A stretch of DNA of 64,000 bases from Brachyhypopomus gauderio (lineage: Eukaryota; Chordata; Actinopteri; Gymnotiformes; Hypopomidae), in NCBI RefSeq assembly GCF_052324685.1, contig NC_135221.1:21617371-21681370 (forward strand). The letters run 5' to 3'. The translations under genes were made by a program, and so were the position numbers. This document shows positions 1 through 11,043 of this stretch, one piece after another (position 1 is the stretch's first letter; each line of letters opens with the position of its first letter). The notes beneath the pieces were generated by a model. The model made no database searches, was not told the DNA's origin, and was given only the letters and a program-made list of their open reading frames with translations.

Positions 1-402
1 GTTGGGGTCAAGTTGTAGCTACACGTATTGGCTGACAGTCTCATCAGTTAGTGCCTTTGTGGAACACATTAAAGTTACACAGGCCTAATAATTAGGAACA
101 AACAAAAATACATATTATGTATAATAAATAATTTATATATATAATATTTATTTATAATACATTATTTTTATCATTAAAAGTCATTGTTTCCCATAATTCA
201 ATTTCCCATGATGTAATTTACTGACACAAGACAGTACTCATGCATTTACTCACTACTTGAGTAGCTTTTAATCAAAGTACTTTTTTACTTTTACTCAAGT
301 AAATTTTTGGGATGCATACTTTTACTTTTACTTGAGTAACATTTGGTTCAAGTAACTGTACTTTTACTTGAGTAAAATTGTTGAATACTCTACCCACCTC
401 TG
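1..402 (-). mobile_element. End of a hAT-like non-autonomous DNA transposon
   Basis: Positions 1-230 are AT-rich with no gene. From about 230 the sequence repeats variants of TACTTGAGTA and ends with CTACCCACCTCTG at 402. The last 23 bases are the exact reverse complement of 2719-2741, so this looks like a terminal inverted repeat facing inwards to the left. Such ACTTGAGTA-rich ends are common in teleost hAT-type elements (family assignment from memory). Only one end is visible; the other lies outside the window, so no target duplication can be tested. The element cuts off the LINE that follows. Confidence 0.5.
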
Positions 403-2362
403 TTCCTACCGCACATCTCACTACTGTCACACTGTTCTGATACATATCCTGCACTACCCTCACATACTTTTCTGCTACTCTTGACTTCCTCATACACAGC
501 TCCTGTCTGGGTACTCTATCATAAGCTTTCTCCAAGTCAACAAACACACAATGTAACTCCTTCTGTCCTTCCCTATACTTCTCCATTAACACTCTCAAAG
601 CAAACATAGCATCTGTGGTGCACTTAGCTGGCATGAAACCATACTGCTGCTCACAGATCTCTACCTCTCCTCTAAGCCTAGCTTCCACTACTCTTTCCCA
701 GATTTTCAGGCTGTGACTGATAAACTTTATTCCCCTGTAATTACTACAGCTCTGAACGTCGCCCTCTTGAAAATCGGCACCATTATGCTTTGTCTTCACT
801 CCTCAGGCATCTTCTGACCTTCCAAGATTTTGTTAAATAACCCAGTCAAAAACTCCACTGCTGTCTCTCCCAAACATTTCCATTCCTCCACTGGAATATC
901 ATCCGGTCCAACTGCCTTACCACAATTCATTCTCCGAATTGCAGCCCTAACTTCCTCCTTGCTCACCTGAGGCACTTCCTGATTCACAACCTCTACCTCT
1001 TCTAACCTTCTTTCCCTTTCATTCTCTTGATTCATCAGTTCCTCAAAATACTCCTTCCACCTTCCCAAGACACTCTCCTCACCAGACAACACATTTCCAA
1101 CTTTATCCTTTATCATCCTAACTTGCTGCACATCCTGCCCATCACGGTTTTTCTGTCTGGCCAGTCTGTACAGATCCTTTTCCCCTTCCTTAGTGTCCAA
1201 CTTCGCATTCCCAGGTATCCAGAACACCACCACCATTACCCAGTACCTGCCTCACCTCATCCCTGAATTTTACACCACAGTCCTCATCCTTTAATTTCCA
1301 CCACCTGATCTTAGGTTCCACTCTCACTCTCTTCCTCTTCTTCACCTCCAAAACCATCCTACATATCACCATCCTATGCTGTTTAGCTACACTCTCCCCT
1401 GGTAACACCTTGCAATCACTAACCTCTTTCAGGTTTTGTCTCCTACAGAGGATATAGTCGACCTGTGTGCATCTTCCCGCACTCTTATACGTTACCCTGT
1501 GCTCTTCCTTTTTCTTAACTACAGCCATCTTTATCCTTTTAGCAAAATCTACCACCATTTGTCCTCCTGTATTCCTTTCTTTAACACCATATCTACCCAA
1601 CACCTCCTCATCACCATTGTTCCCTCCACCAACATGTCCATTTAAATCTGCTCCAATCTGCTCTCTCTTCTTTAGGAACCAGCAAATAACTTCATCTAAC
1701 TCTCCAGAATTCTTCTTTCTCCTCCACAACACAACCTACCTGAGGAGCATAAGCACTCATGACATTCATCATCACCCCATCAATCTCTAACTTTACACAT
1801 ATCACCCTGTCACTTACTCTCTCTTTACCTCCACTACACTCTTACTAAACTCATCCTTCAGGATTACCCTTACTCCATTTCTCTTCCTATCTACACCATG
1901 ATAGAAGAGTTTGAAGCCACCACCAATGCACCTGGCCTTGCTCCCCTTCCACATGGTCTCCTGTACACACAGTATATCTATCTTCCTCCTCTCCATCTCA
2001 TCAGCTAACTCTCTCCCTTTACCTGTCATAGAGCCCACATTCAACGTACCAACTCTAACCTCCACCCTCCTGCTCTGCCTCCTCTCCTTCAGCTTCAGAA
2101 CCCTCTTCTCCTCTCCTCCTCCTCCTCCTTGTCCCAACAGTAGTCCAATTTCCACTAATGCCCTGTTGGACAACAGCACCAGTGGCGGTTGTTGTTAACC
2201 CGGGCCTCGACCGATCCGGTATGGAATTCCTATTTTTGATCCACATCATTTGATTTGGCGCAGTTTTTACACCGGATGCCCTTCCTGACACAACCCTCCC
2301 TATTTATCTGGGCTTGGAACCGGCACTAAAATACACTGGTGTGTGCACCCTAGTGGCTAGGT
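403..2362 (-). pseudogene. Truncated RTE-clade (Rex3-like) LINE, endonuclease plus partial reverse transcriptase
   Basis: Minus-strand relic of a non-LTR retrotransposon. Reading leftwards from about 2362 come a 5' leader, an AP-endonuclease start (LNVGSMTGKGREL and ILCVQETMWKGSKAR near 1980-2080), the endonuclease C-terminal part with VDYILCRR (about 1440-1460), then RT N-terminal motifs: GKAVGPDDIPVEEWKC near 890-935, [19 protein letters not shown] near 700-750 and [13 protein letters not shown] near 510-550. The frame changes at least at about 1200, 790 and 1800, so it is not functional. The copy stops at 402, before the catalytic YADD box, where a hAT-like end begins. Assignment to RTE/Rex3 rather than another clade rests on remembered motif resemblance. 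Confidence 0.75.
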
Positions 2363-2447
2363 TATGTCTATATATGTATACATACCTTTATTTAAACTTA
2401 TATCACTATGCGCTCTTTGTTGTCTGTGTAGTTTCTTATATGGATTA

Positions 2448-2521
2448 GCTGTCAGTAGATCACTAGTCAGTAGATCACTAGCTGTCAGTAGATCACTAGC
2501 TGTCAGTAGATCACTAGTCAT
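2448..2521. repeat. Short tandem repeat of an AGATCACTAG-containing unit
   Basis: Four to five copies of GTCAGTAGATCACTAG, with or without an inserted GCT, giving alternating 14- and 17-bp steps. The flanks (2363-2447 and 2522-2718) show nothing recognisable. Confidence 0.75.
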
Positions 2522-2718
2522 AGGTATAACCTGTTCACCACCTTTCACCACATTTGTTATGGGTCCAACCTAGACTGGGACGTAACAGCTACCGCTGGGC
2601 ACCATCATTCGTTGGCATAGTATTAACTTCCATTGCTACGCAGATCATACTCAGTTGTATATATCTTCCAATCCAGATGATATCAATACTACTTTCAAAA
2701 TTGAGAACTGCATCCAGG

Positions 2719-3070
2719 CAGAGGTGGGTAGAGTATTCAACAATTTTTTTATTTTTTTATTTTTTTCAAATGTGTGCATTTTTGGCAACATACTGTCTAC
2801 GCAATGAGTGATATTTACTGTTAGGTACTATATGGAATGTAGATTAGACAAAAAAGGAGTCAGTAACAGTTTTGCAGTAATGGGTATATTTTACTGTATT
2901 AGGGACATTACTGTAAATTGTGGCCTAACCCAAAAAATAATTACCGTAATTGTAAACATAATTAGCCATGGTCCCATATGTGTATAAATACACATATACA
3001 AAAAATGCCACACAAGGGGGAAAAACAGAATACAAAACTGAACAGTCTTGTTATGTGTAATGTAAGTGGT
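2719..3070 (+). mobile_element. Left end of a hAT-like element, then unclassified AT-rich sequence
   Basis: CAGAGGTGGGTAGAGTATTC starts at 2719 and is the exact inverted counterpart of the end at 380-402. It runs into T-rich sequence and loses the ACTTGAGTA motifs quickly, so only a stub may be left. No matching right end was found before 4 kb. The rest to 3070 is AT-rich and not recognised. Confidence 0.45.
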
Positions 3071-3074
3071 CTTC

Positions 3075-3530
3075 AGCAGTTGGCCACGTTTTCATCCACA
3101 TCACATCTGATGTTGGCCCTTGCCATGCACCTGAGATAGAAAAGCTTGGTATGCCTTATTCACCCCTGGCAGTCTTCAGCTGAAATGTCTCTGCAGCCGG
3201 GATCCATTGCATCCAGGAGGGACATTTGGTCATGGGGCCGATGATCATACACCTTCCACCTCCAGACTGAAAAAAGTTCCTTAGTGGGGTTGAGGAAAGG
3301 CGAGATGGGCGGGAGGAAAAGGGACATCACTCTTGGATGGTCTATAAACCAGTTTGTGATGACATGAGAATGACAAAATGCTACATTGTCTCATCACAAA
3401 TGTCCTGGTGTTTCCTCCCACCTGTTCCCTTTCTGCTTCTGGAACCAGTTGTTGGTAGAGTTCATTCAAAAATGAAAGAAGGAGGTCACTGTTATAGGGA
3501 CCAACCCAGTACTTGAGATTGCAGGACAAA
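3075..3530 (-). pseudogene. IS630-like (Tc1/mariner superfamily) DDE transposase fossil
   Basis: Minus-strand translation in three frames gives a degraded C-terminal half of an IS630-like DDE transposase. From right to left: an LYQQLVPEAER stretch (about 3430-3470), ITNWFIDHPRVMSLFLPP (about 3305-3360), then WRWKVYDHRPHDQMSLLDAM (3215-3272) and a C-terminal block ending in IRCDVDENV (about 3085-3110). A stop interrupts the last block and frameshifts lie near 3400 and 3270. The family is known from fish genomes where it resembles bacterial IS630 proteins (from memory). The first catalytic aspartates are not preserved in an open frame; it is dead. Confidence 0.75.
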
Positions 3531-3985
3531 TTGTTATATTTGCTCCTCTCTGACCCGGTACATTACTGTACTTCATTGTATTTCATTGATCTATGTGTGC
3601 AAAAAATATGTATTACAGTAATAGCTTTTCAGCTGCCTTTGTTTTTGCAGAACTTTGCATTTTATACAGTATTTAAGGTTTTGAACCTTAGGTTTTCATT
3701 TTTGACATGCTGTATGCAAGCAATTGTAAATAAGGCAAAAATGATCCAGAATTTTGTTATTGGATAACCTTGTGTGTATAGAAAATTTAGGCATTATAAA
3801 AACATGTAAAATGACTGCATTTCATGCCATAACAACATGAATTGAACTAATAGTATAGCCACTAAAGACTGATGTTGTGTTCAATGTGTTTAGAGTTTTG
3901 AAAATGTGACTACAGATTGGACAAACGCACGTTAGCAGTCAAAAACTGTAAGATGGCATTAAGACCTACCCCTATCAACCATAGA
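3531..3985. other. AT-rich intergenic sequence, nothing recognised
   Basis: No ORF with family resemblance, no tandem repeat and no clear terminal repeats. It could include the 5' part of the IS630-like relic or of the older Gypsy copy, too decayed to read. Confidence 0.6.
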
Positions 3986-3989
3986 TGGC

Positions 3990-4210
3990 TTAGTGGAATG
4001 ATTCAAACAGACTCAAGGCTATGCTCTGTAAATTCGTTTCACTGACTGGGACCATCGGCTTCCCTACCTTCTCATTGCATATAAGGAGGTCCACAAAATC
4101 CACAGGATTTTCCCCCTTTGAGTTGCTGTACGGACATCACATAAGGGGTCCATTAGAGCTTTTGAGTGAACAGTGGAAGGAACCCAAGGCTACTGGAGAG
4201 AATGTGGTGG
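3990..4210 (+). pseudogene. Older Ty3/Gypsy integrase relic, left part
   Basis: Plus-strand reading with frame changes gives the integrase C-terminal signature LPYLL..AYKEV followed by STGFSPFELLYGHHIRGPLE, typical of Ty3/Gypsy integrases just after the DDE core. The last codons before 4210 read GENVV and continue in the same frame at 11342 after the younger element (AYLIKLREKLGG). It is thus the target gene into which the intact Gypsy element jumped. Its own LTRs and upstream pol were not found nearby. Confidence 0.75.
4207..4210. repeat. Target site duplication GTGG, left copy
   Basis: GTGG precedes the left LTR at 4207-4210 and recurs directly after the right LTR at 11338-11341. Removing the element plus one copy restores an open Gypsy integrase frame, which supports the assignment. 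Confidence 0.8.
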
Positions 4211-4316
4211 TGTTGCCGGCCTCAAGGCCTAGGGGTACCTGGGCCGTGCACAAAATGGCATCATAGCCGTGGATGGCTGTATGATGTCCGTAATCAGGTC
4301 TCTAGTGTAGTCTCTA

Positions 4317-4383
<67 letters not shown>

Positions 4384-4677
4384 AATGACAAGAAAAAACC
4401 CAACACGCAGATTAATGTGTTGTCAGCCCGATGCAGTAGGCTTCTTCTGAACCTCCTAAGCTACACAGGGCTGTAGTTGCCTTGCCACTGCAGGCTAAGA
4501 GCGCCCCCTACTGGGTGAGACGACAATACAAGCAAATAATGATGTAATGAGAATTACACTATGTTTTAAAACAGACTAACTGAAATCCAATTAAGTTAAA
4601 TACAGAAAAATGTAAATAATTTAAAAAAATTATGGGTGCCTATTTTTACTAAAAATAACTTTTTTCAGTCCGTTACA
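4211..4677 (-). repeat. 3' LTR of the Gypsy element (left copy)
   Basis: 467 bp, offset exactly 6660 from the right copy with no mismatch noticed. In element orientation it starts TGTAACGGACTG and ends GGCAACA. It carries a (TC)31 tract at about 4319-4381 and lies directly next to a purine tract. Confidence 0.95.
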
Positions 4678-4696
4678 CTCTCCCCTATTTTTTTAA
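4678..4696 (-). promoter_or_regulatory. Polypurine tract of the Gypsy element
   Basis: On the minus strand AAAAAAATAGGGGAGAG lies immediately upstream of the 3' LTR, the position expected for the plus-strand primer of reverse transcription. Confidence 0.8.
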
Positions 4697-4728
4697 GATG
4701 GCTCCGTGCATCTTATTGAGTGTCAAGG

Positions 4729-7700
4729 CTACACCACCCAAGTGACTGGCTGGGGGTAGAAATGGAATTCTGGTGGGGTTGTGTAAGCTAACAGGATCGG
4801 TGCTGTACCAACTGTATTTACTCCCGGTGCCCATGGCTGATAAGAGGGCTGACCAAGGTTTTGGTATGTAAATAGTTCTTTCGGTCTCACAGTGCGCGCA
4901 GACCTTCGCAGGACAGGTTCCTCGTCCTCTGCCTGGTTTGTCATTTCGCATTCATTCTGAATCTCTGAAGGCATCTCTGGCACATTTTCCATTAATTCAG
5001 AACGTTCTTGGCTTTCTTCCATTTCTGCATCTTGCTGCACTGGTACTGGTTGTGGTGTTGGTTCTAACTGTTCGAATTCTAGTTGGTGGGACTCTTGGAT
5101 AACAGTCTTTGGCATGGAGTACATCTCAACATTATCAGTTTCCTGGCTGATTCGTACTGGCAGACGTCTCAAAGGTTGTGGCAGGTAGTAGAGTTCCTCA
5201 TCTTCCTCATCAGAATCATCATGCTTACTGGTGACACTTTGGGTTCGTTGTCTTTTTGGCGTGGTCCTAACAACAGGTCTACTGTGAGTGTCTGTTTCAA
5301 GAGGTAAGTCATTCACAGGTAAGAGAAGGTTTCTGTGTAGGACACGGAGGGCTTTGTATCCACCCTCTGCTTGGACTCTGTACACAGGACTGGAAGTTTC
5401 CCCCACTCTGTCCACAATACGGTGCACCTTCTTTTCCCAGTAGGACCGAAGTTTACCAGGTCCGCCTCTTTCAGAGAGATTCCTGACAAGCACTCGGTCA
5501 CCTGGCTGAAGGGGAATGCCTCTTACTCCCTTGTCATATTGCCTTTTCCCTTTTGCCGATGACTTTAGACTATTCTCAGCAGCAATTTTGTATGCTTCAC
5601 GCATTCTCACGCCCCACTTTTGTGCAAATGTCTGTCCTGTGTCCGTGTCACTGTCTGGTTTCAGTCCAAAAAGTAAGTCTATCGGTAGGCGAGGATTTCT
5701 ACCAAATAGTAAAAAAAATGGGGAATATCCCGTAGACTCATGCCTTGTGCAATTATATGCATGGACAATTTGCTGCAGATGGTCTTTCCATTCGGTTTTC
5801 TCCTCCTCATGTAGTGTCCGAAGCATTTGTAAGAGTGTTCGATTCAGCCTCTCGACTGGATTGCTTTGGGGGTGATAGGGTGTTGTACGAGAATGAGATA
5901 TTCCAGCCAACTGCTGCAGTCTCCTGAATAAGTTGTTCTCGAATTCCCGACCCTGATCATGGTGGAGTCTTTCTGGATATCCAAAACGAGGTATGAAATC
6001 ATGAAATATTTTCTCAGCCGCCGTTTTACCTGACTTATTCTTTGTAGCGTATGCCTGTGCATATCGGCTGAAATGATCAACCAGTACTAGGATGTATTGA
6101 TAACCACCCTTGCTGGTCTCAAGGTGGAGGTAATCAATAGCAACCAGCTCAAATGGTGCAGATGTGACAATGGACCCCATGGGTGCCTTCTCATGGACCA
6201 CGGGATGTTTCTGTTTCACGCAGTTGCATTTTCGGATTACGTGATCTTCAATTTCACGCTTCATGAAAGGCCAGTAAAACCGGTCTCTAGCTAAATGAAT
6301 GACCTTGTCTGCCCCTACATGTCCCATTTCATTATGTAATTTCTTTAGCACCTCTGGTCTTAGTTTACTTGGTAAGACTAATTGTCTGCGAGTACCTGTC
6401 TGTCTGTAAAGAATGCCGTCATTGATTACCAGTTTGTTCCACTCGTGTATGAGTCTCTTTGTGTCTTGGCCCATTGTTCTTTTGTCTTTTTCATTTGGCT
6501 TCCAATTTCTTTCTTTCAGTTTCAGAACCTCCCTGATCGTCTCATCCTCGTACTGTGCTGTCTTGATGTCATGGGGTATGACCGAGGACGTACTACCTGA
6601 TGAGAGGTTTTCATCACTGGAAGTAAGCAGCAATGCAGCAGCCCATGGCACTTCCTCTTCCTTGACAGCCTTGCTGCCCTGCAATACAGTCGAGACCATC
6701 TCTGGTGACATAGTTTCAGTGTACTCACTCAGGTTGTCGGTAAGCGTGACAGGATAGCGGGATAAGGTGTCTGCATCCACGTTCATCTTTCCTGGCCTGT
6801 ATTTGATATCGAAGTGAAAGTCGGCCAGCTCCCCCACCCATCGATGACCTACTGCATTGAGTCTTGCTGTACTCAAAACATAGGTTAGTGGGTTGTTGTC
6901 GGTAAACACTGTAAAGGTAGGTGCATAGTATAGGTAGTCCCTGAACTTATCACAAATAGCCCACTTAAGAGCTAGAAATTCCAGTTTGCCAGAGTGTAAA
7001 TGATATTTCTTTTCAGCTAGACTTAGTGTTCGAGACCCATACCCAATTACTCGCAGTTTACCTCCCTGCTGCTGATAAAGTACAGCTCCTAACCCCTCAT
7101 TGGATGCGTCAGTATGCAGCACAAAAGGTAGGTCAAAATCGGGGTATGCAAGAATAGGTGGGCTGGTTAACATATCCACAAGCTTCGCCACAACAACTTG
7201 GTGTTCAGTAGTCCAAGTGACTGGTGTTTTTGAAGGGAGCTGTCCAGAAGCTTTACTGTCAACCCTTCTGTTCTTGGACCTGGCTCCTGAACTTTTGGGT
7301 TCATCTGTCCTCTGAAGGAGTCCAAATAGAGGCCTGGCCAACCTTGAAAAATCCTGAATAAAGGAGCGATAATAGCTTAGGAAGCCGACCAGAGCTCTAA
7401 CGTCTCCAACTGTTTTGGGTATCTTTTCTTTCCATTGTAGGACTGATTCTAAATCCTTAGGGTCAATCTGAACCCCCTCGCCAGAGACTAAACGACCTAC
7501 ATATCTAACTTGGTGTTTAAATAACTCGCACTTCTTTGGACGCAGTTTTATTCCATGCTCACGCATCCTTCCAAATACACGTCGGAGGTCCTCCACATGC
7601 TCGTCAAATTTTTTCGAGAAACAAAGTACATCGTCTAAATATGGATAGCAGCACTCATCTCGCAAACCTTCCAGTACCCCTTCCATGCACCTCTGGAAAG

Positions 7701-9237
7701 CTGCTGGGGCGTTCGTAAGACCAAATGGAACCCGTACCCAGTCATATAGACCCCAGGGGGTGCTAAACGCAGTGAACTGCTGTGAATTTTCCTCAACAAA
7801 GCCCTGGTGGTATGCACTGCCTTGATCTAAAATCGAAAACCAAACATACCCCCCTAGGTTATCTAGCAGGTCCTGGATACGTGGTAGAGGGTGCCGATCT
7901 GGGATTGTTTTACGGTTGAGTTCCCTGTAGTCCACACACAGGCGCAAGCTTGCATCCTTTTTCCTGACACACACCACCGGAGATGAGTACGGTGAGACAG
8001 ACTTCTTTATCCAACCACGATCTAGCAAATTCTGTACGTATTCTTTGACTTCCTTATACAAAGGCTTTGGGATGGAATTATAACTTTTCTGAACCGGTGT
8101 TTCGTCTTTTAAATTGATCTTGAGTTTCAGGCTCGGGATACACCCAATGTCACTGTCGTCCTGGGCAAAAATATCAGATTCCTCATATAACATACCTCTG
8201 ACAATTTCTTGCTCTACTGCTGACAGATGGGACAGGTCAACAGGTGGATTCCATTTTTCCCCATTTCTTACATTGTTGCAGTTTTTGTCAGTAGCAACTT
8301 GAGCTGAGTTTGCTTGGGCGTTGACTAGTTGAGTCACTGGACCTGAATCTTGCTTCTGCTGGAACATTGGCACAAGGTCAGTGATTTCCTCTAGCCTACC
8401 CAACACTGTTCTTTTAGCAAGGTAGATGTCACGCTGTGTGGAGTTTTGAATGGGAATTTTGACAATCTTAGTGAAACCTGCAGGAACATCAACAACAGCT
8501 GGAAATACTTCTAAGCCATCAGGACAGTGGATTTCCATTGCTGGTTCAAACGACATTGTCCCTCCTTTATGACAGCATCTCACTCTACATCTGATGTCAC
8601 ATATCCGGCCTGCAGGAATGACGAGACCTCTCTTTCCCACTTTCACCAGATTGCCAGATGATGGTGTTTCCAACAAATTCAATTTGGCTACAGATACAAT
8701 TGTCTCAACAGTGTTTTTCCTTAGATTAAGCACTTCACTGAGCAGTGCGCTTAGATCAGTCATGCCAGTTGGACTGTCATTTTCCCGAATAATCTCTTCA
8801 ATGACATTGAATCCTAGGAGTGGACAGTTAACACTGCTCCCACTAACTAACATAGGCACTTGAATTGCTAGACCGCCATGTCTTTTGCTTGCTAGTTCCA
8901 AGGACACATCTATCCATCCGTCAAATGGGACTTCAGTGCCATTAGCTGCAGCGATATGGAAAGATTCATCATGAAGCAATCTGTCAAGAGGTTGGATCTC
9001 AATGCCCGGGAGTTCCCTCTCCAGCCATTCTCTACCAATGATGCTGACTTGAGCGCCAGTGTCTAATAACATGTTTGTTTGGACCCCATTTATTGAACAA
9101 ACTACCATACATCGACTCCCAATGAGCTGTGCCACGTAGTTCCTTTTGGGGATTTTATCTCGAGTGGGGTTACTCATTGGTAATTTTGTGTCACTGCGAC
9201 TCGGACTGCACTGGGACGACTGTTTTTTATAGGTCAC
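4729..9237 (-). CDS. pol: Gypsy pol polyprotein (protease-RT-RNase H-integrase)
   Basis: A 1502-residue open frame. Aspartic protease: LLDTGAQ at about residues 57-63. Reverse transcriptase: [11 protein letters not shown] near 425-435 and catalytic YLDD at about 531-534. RNase H: HTDAS near 705-709. Integrase: HHCC zinc motif starting HNEMGH (about 967) to CNCVKQKH, then a D-D-E core with D in AIDYLH (about 1032), D in HHDQGREF (about 1091) and E in [10 protein letters not shown] (about 1126), followed by a GPY/F-like segment. About 190 residues beyond it form an acidic, Pro/Gln-rich tail of unknown role. The frame is -1 relative to gag; a GTG overlaps the gag stop, so expression by -1 frameshifting as Gag-Pol is likely. 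The N-terminus is therefore uncertain. Confidence 0.95.
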   Translation of the reverse strand: MTYKKQSSQCSPSRSDTKLPMSNPTRDKIPKRNYVAQLIGSRCMVVCSINGVQTNMLLDTGAQVSIIGREWLERELPGIEIQPLDRLLHDESFHIAAANGTEVPFDGWIDVSLELASKRHGGLAIQVPMLVSGSSVNCPLLGFNVIEEIIRENDSPTGMTDLSALLSEVLNLRKNTVETIVSVAKLNLLETPSSGNLVKVGKRGLVIPAGRICDIRCRVRCCHKGGTMSFEPAMEIHCPDGLEVFPAVVDVPAGFTKIVKIPIQNSTQRDIYLAKRTVLGRLEEITDLVPMFQQKQDSGPVTQLVNAQANSAQVATDKNCNNVRNGEKWNPPVDLSHLSAVEQEIVRGMLYEESDIFAQDDSDIGCIPSLKLKINLKDETPVQKSYNSIPKPLYKEVKEYVQNLLDRGWIKKSVSPYSSPVVCVRKKDASLRLCVDYRELNRKTIPDRHPLPRIQDLLDNLGGYVWFSILDQGSAYHQGFVEENSQQFTAFSTPWGLYDWVRVPFGLTNAPAAFQRCMEGVLEGLRDECCYPYLDDVLCFSKKFDEHVEDLRRVFGRMREHGIKLRPKKCELFKHQVRYVGRLVSGEGVQIDPKDLESVLQWKEKIPKTVGDVRALVGFLSYYRSFIQDFSRLARPLFGLLQRTDEPKSSGARSKNRRVDSKASGQLPSKTPVTWTTEHQVVVAKLVDMLTSPPILAYPDFDLPFVLHTDASNEGLGAVLYQQQGGKLRVIGYGSRTLSLAEKKYHLHSGKLEFLALKWAICDKFRDYLYYAPTFTVFTDNNPLTYVLSTARLNAVGHRWVGELADFHFDIKYRPGKMNVDADTLSRYPVTLTDNLSEYTETMSPEMVSTVLQGSKAVKEEEVPWAAALLLTSSDENLSSGSTSSVIPHDIKTAQYEDETIREVLKLKERNWKPNEKDKRTMGQDTKRLIHEWNKLVINDGILYRQTGTRRQLVLPSKLRPEVLKKLHNEMGHVGADKVIHLARDRFYWPFMKREIEDHVIRKCNCVKQKHPVVHEKAPMGSIVTSAPFELVAIDYLHLETSKGGYQYILVLVDHFSRYAQAYATKNKSGKTAAEKIFHDFIPRFGYPERLHHDQGREFENNLFRRLQQLAGISHSRTTPYHPQSNPVERLNRTLLQMLRTLHEEEKTEWKDHLQQIVHAYNCTRHESTGYSPFFLLFGRNPRLPIDLLFGLKPDSDTDTGQTFAQKWGVRMREAYKIAAENSLKSSAKGKRQYDKGVRGIPLQPGDRVLVRNLSERGGPGKLRSYWEKKVHRIVDRVGETSSPVYRVQAEGGYKALRVLHRNLLLPVNDLPLETDTHSRPVVRTTPKRQRTQSVTSKHDDSDEEDEELYYLPQPLRRLPVRISQETDNVEMYSMPKTVIQESHQLEFEQLEPTPQPVPVQQDAEMEESQERSELMENVPEMPSEIQNECEMTNQAEDEEPVLRRSARTVRPKELFTYQNLGQPSYQPWAPGVNTVGTAPILLAYTTPPEFHFYPQPVTWVV

Positions 9238-10736
9238 TGGCTGTCCCTTTCCAGTGACCTCACCCCATTTCCCGATACTGATCGCCTAAGACACCCAACT
9301 GCTCTATGTCCGGTCTGACCACAACGAAAACAATGCGTACATTTTTCATTTCTCTGCTGAATACATTCATGGCATTTCCCTTTTATGGCAGCCTTGGGTG
9401 GTTGGAATCTCGGACATGATTGTGAGGGGGTTACAGGTATTTCGCTACCCGACTTAGGGGTCACTACGTTCTCTAGGCTCTTGGTCAGTGCTGACACCTG
9501 GGCTGTCAGCTGCATAATGGCAGTGCGGTTGGCTTGTAACTCACTATCAACCTGAGTTAGTTTAGTCTGACTAGTCTGGTCAGTATCAACCTCCTGAGCT
9601 AAGTTAACAGCCACTGGTCTCTGTTTACCTATAGGAGCCAAGCGTTTCTGTCTTTCTGTCTCCTCAGTTGCAGATTTAGTGATTTGCTCTAGGAGAAAAT
9701 CATCTGGCACTTGTGGATCTGTGAGGTAAGGCTTTATGTCACGTCTAATGTTATTGCTTTTTTCATTCAGACCCTGATACAGTGTATGGAGAAACACACC
9801 TTGGACTAGTCGCCGATCGTAATTGAACTCAGGGTTACACTGCTGTGATGCCAGCAGTACGCGTTGTTTAAGACCCATTATTCGATAGACAAACTGCTGA
9901 GGGGTCTCCTTTTCAAGCTGTTTAGCATTGCTCAAATCTTGAAATAGCTCAGTACTACTTTTGTCTCGAATGTGAGATCTCAATAAGCGCTTCAATCCAT
10001 CCACTGTGAGGTCAACATTGTCTGTCAAAAACTCTTTGAAAGTACCCGGTTTTGTGACTCTGAGAACAGACCTAATAATTTCTGATTCTGTGAATCCATC
10101 TCTCAGACCTTCATCTATCTGTTTACAGATGCTACTGTAAGTAATTTCAGACCCCGAGTCTGATATTTGCCCCCCCTGAATTTTCAACTCTCTACGTGGG
10201 AGAAAAGCAGCTACCTCAGTGAGTCTTACCACCTGATCTGACCCCACTGATGAAATACTTCTCCTACCTACAGATGCAGAAGCTCTACCTGCTGCACCCT
10301 GCATTAAAGAGTCTCTGTCCCTGCTGGCAGGTGTGCTTGTCTCTGGAGTTGTCGTGGTTGAGTCTGAAGATGGGTGATCGTCACCTTGAGCAGGAGTCCC
10401 AACGGGTGGTGGAGTTGTTCCCTTGCTTTGCTGCGTCGCTGTGTCCTCACTTGCTGCTTGTGCCGAATCATCACTAGCTGCGAGTTCATCCATCATATCA
10501 CGGAGGAGAAGCAAGCATGACATCCCCTCATCCTCCAGGCTCTGCAACTTTGTACTCTTAACATAGTCTGAAATGTAGAAAAACAGTTCTGGCTCGCTGA
10601 GGGTAGAGACGTCTGGAGTCTCTTCCACTGGTTCACCCCCCAAGGTTGCGGCCAGAGTTTGTAGCTGTCTCAGGTTTAATGCAGGCAGTTTTTTGTGAAT
10701 GTCCCAGACAAGCGTCTGACGTGGTTTGGATGCCAT
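9234..10736 (-). CDS. gag: Gypsy gag polyprotein
   Basis: A 500-residue ORF starting with ATG at 10736, about 115 bases downstream of the primer binding site. The middle (about 175-390) is a retrotransposon Gag/capsid-like helical region with FLTDNVDL and [16 protein letters not shown]. The C-terminus has a classical zinc knuckle [14 protein letters not shown] (C-x2-C-x4-H-x4-C, about residues 471-484), preceded by further cysteines in CHECIQQ. Gag packages the RNA and assembles the particle. It ends at a TGA that overlaps the pol frame by a few bases. It is intact and codes for no obvious matrix or myristoylation signal. Confidence 0.92.
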   Translation of the reverse strand: MASKPRQTLVWDIHKKLPALNLRQLQTLAATLGGEPVEETPDVSTLSEPELFFYISDYVKSTKLQSLEDEGMSCLLLLRDMMDELAASDDSAQAASEDTATQQSKGTTPPPVGTPAQGDDHPSSDSTTTTPETSTPASRDRDSLMQGAAGRASASVGRRSISSVGSDQVVRLTEVAAFLPRRELKIQGGQISDSGSEITYSSICKQIDEGLRDGFTESEIIRSVLRVTKPGTFKEFLTDNVDLTVDGLKRLLRSHIRDKSSTELFQDLSNAKQLEKETPQQFVYRIMGLKQRVLLASQQCNPEFNYDRRLVQGVFLHTLYQGLNEKSNNIRRDIKPYLTDPQVPDDFLLEQITKSATEETERQKRLAPIGKQRPVAVNLAQEVDTDQTSQTKLTQVDSELQANRTAIMQLTAQVSALTKSLENVVTPKSGSEIPVTPSQSCPRFQPPKAAIKGKCHECIQQRNEKCTHCFRCGQTGHRAVGCLRRSVSGNGVRSLERDSQ

Positions 10737-10850
10737 CTTCCTTGCCTGAAGTCTTTACTCTCTGGATGACTTGATTTCAGAAGCCCTCCCTGAAGCGTTG
10801 ACCACAGGATACTTTAGGTGCAATAGCTTCTATCCTCACCAGGTGGCGCT

Positions 10851-10868
10851 ATCCCGGACGAGCCCCCA
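10851..10868 (-). promoter_or_regulatory. Primer binding site matching tRNA-Pro
   Basis: On the minus strand TGGGGGCTCGTCCGGGAT lies two bases downstream of the 5' LTR. It is the 18-nt complement of the tRNA-Pro 3' end, the same primer site as in murine gammaretroviruses (from memory). Confidence 0.9.
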
Positions 10869-10870
10869 AT

Positions 10871-10976
10871 TGTTGCCGGCCTCAAGGCCTAGGGGTACCT
10901 GGGCCGTGCACAAAATGGCATCATAGCCGTGGATGGCTGTATGATGTCCGTAATCAGGTCTCTAGTGTAGTCTCTA

Positions 10977-11043
<67 letters not shown>

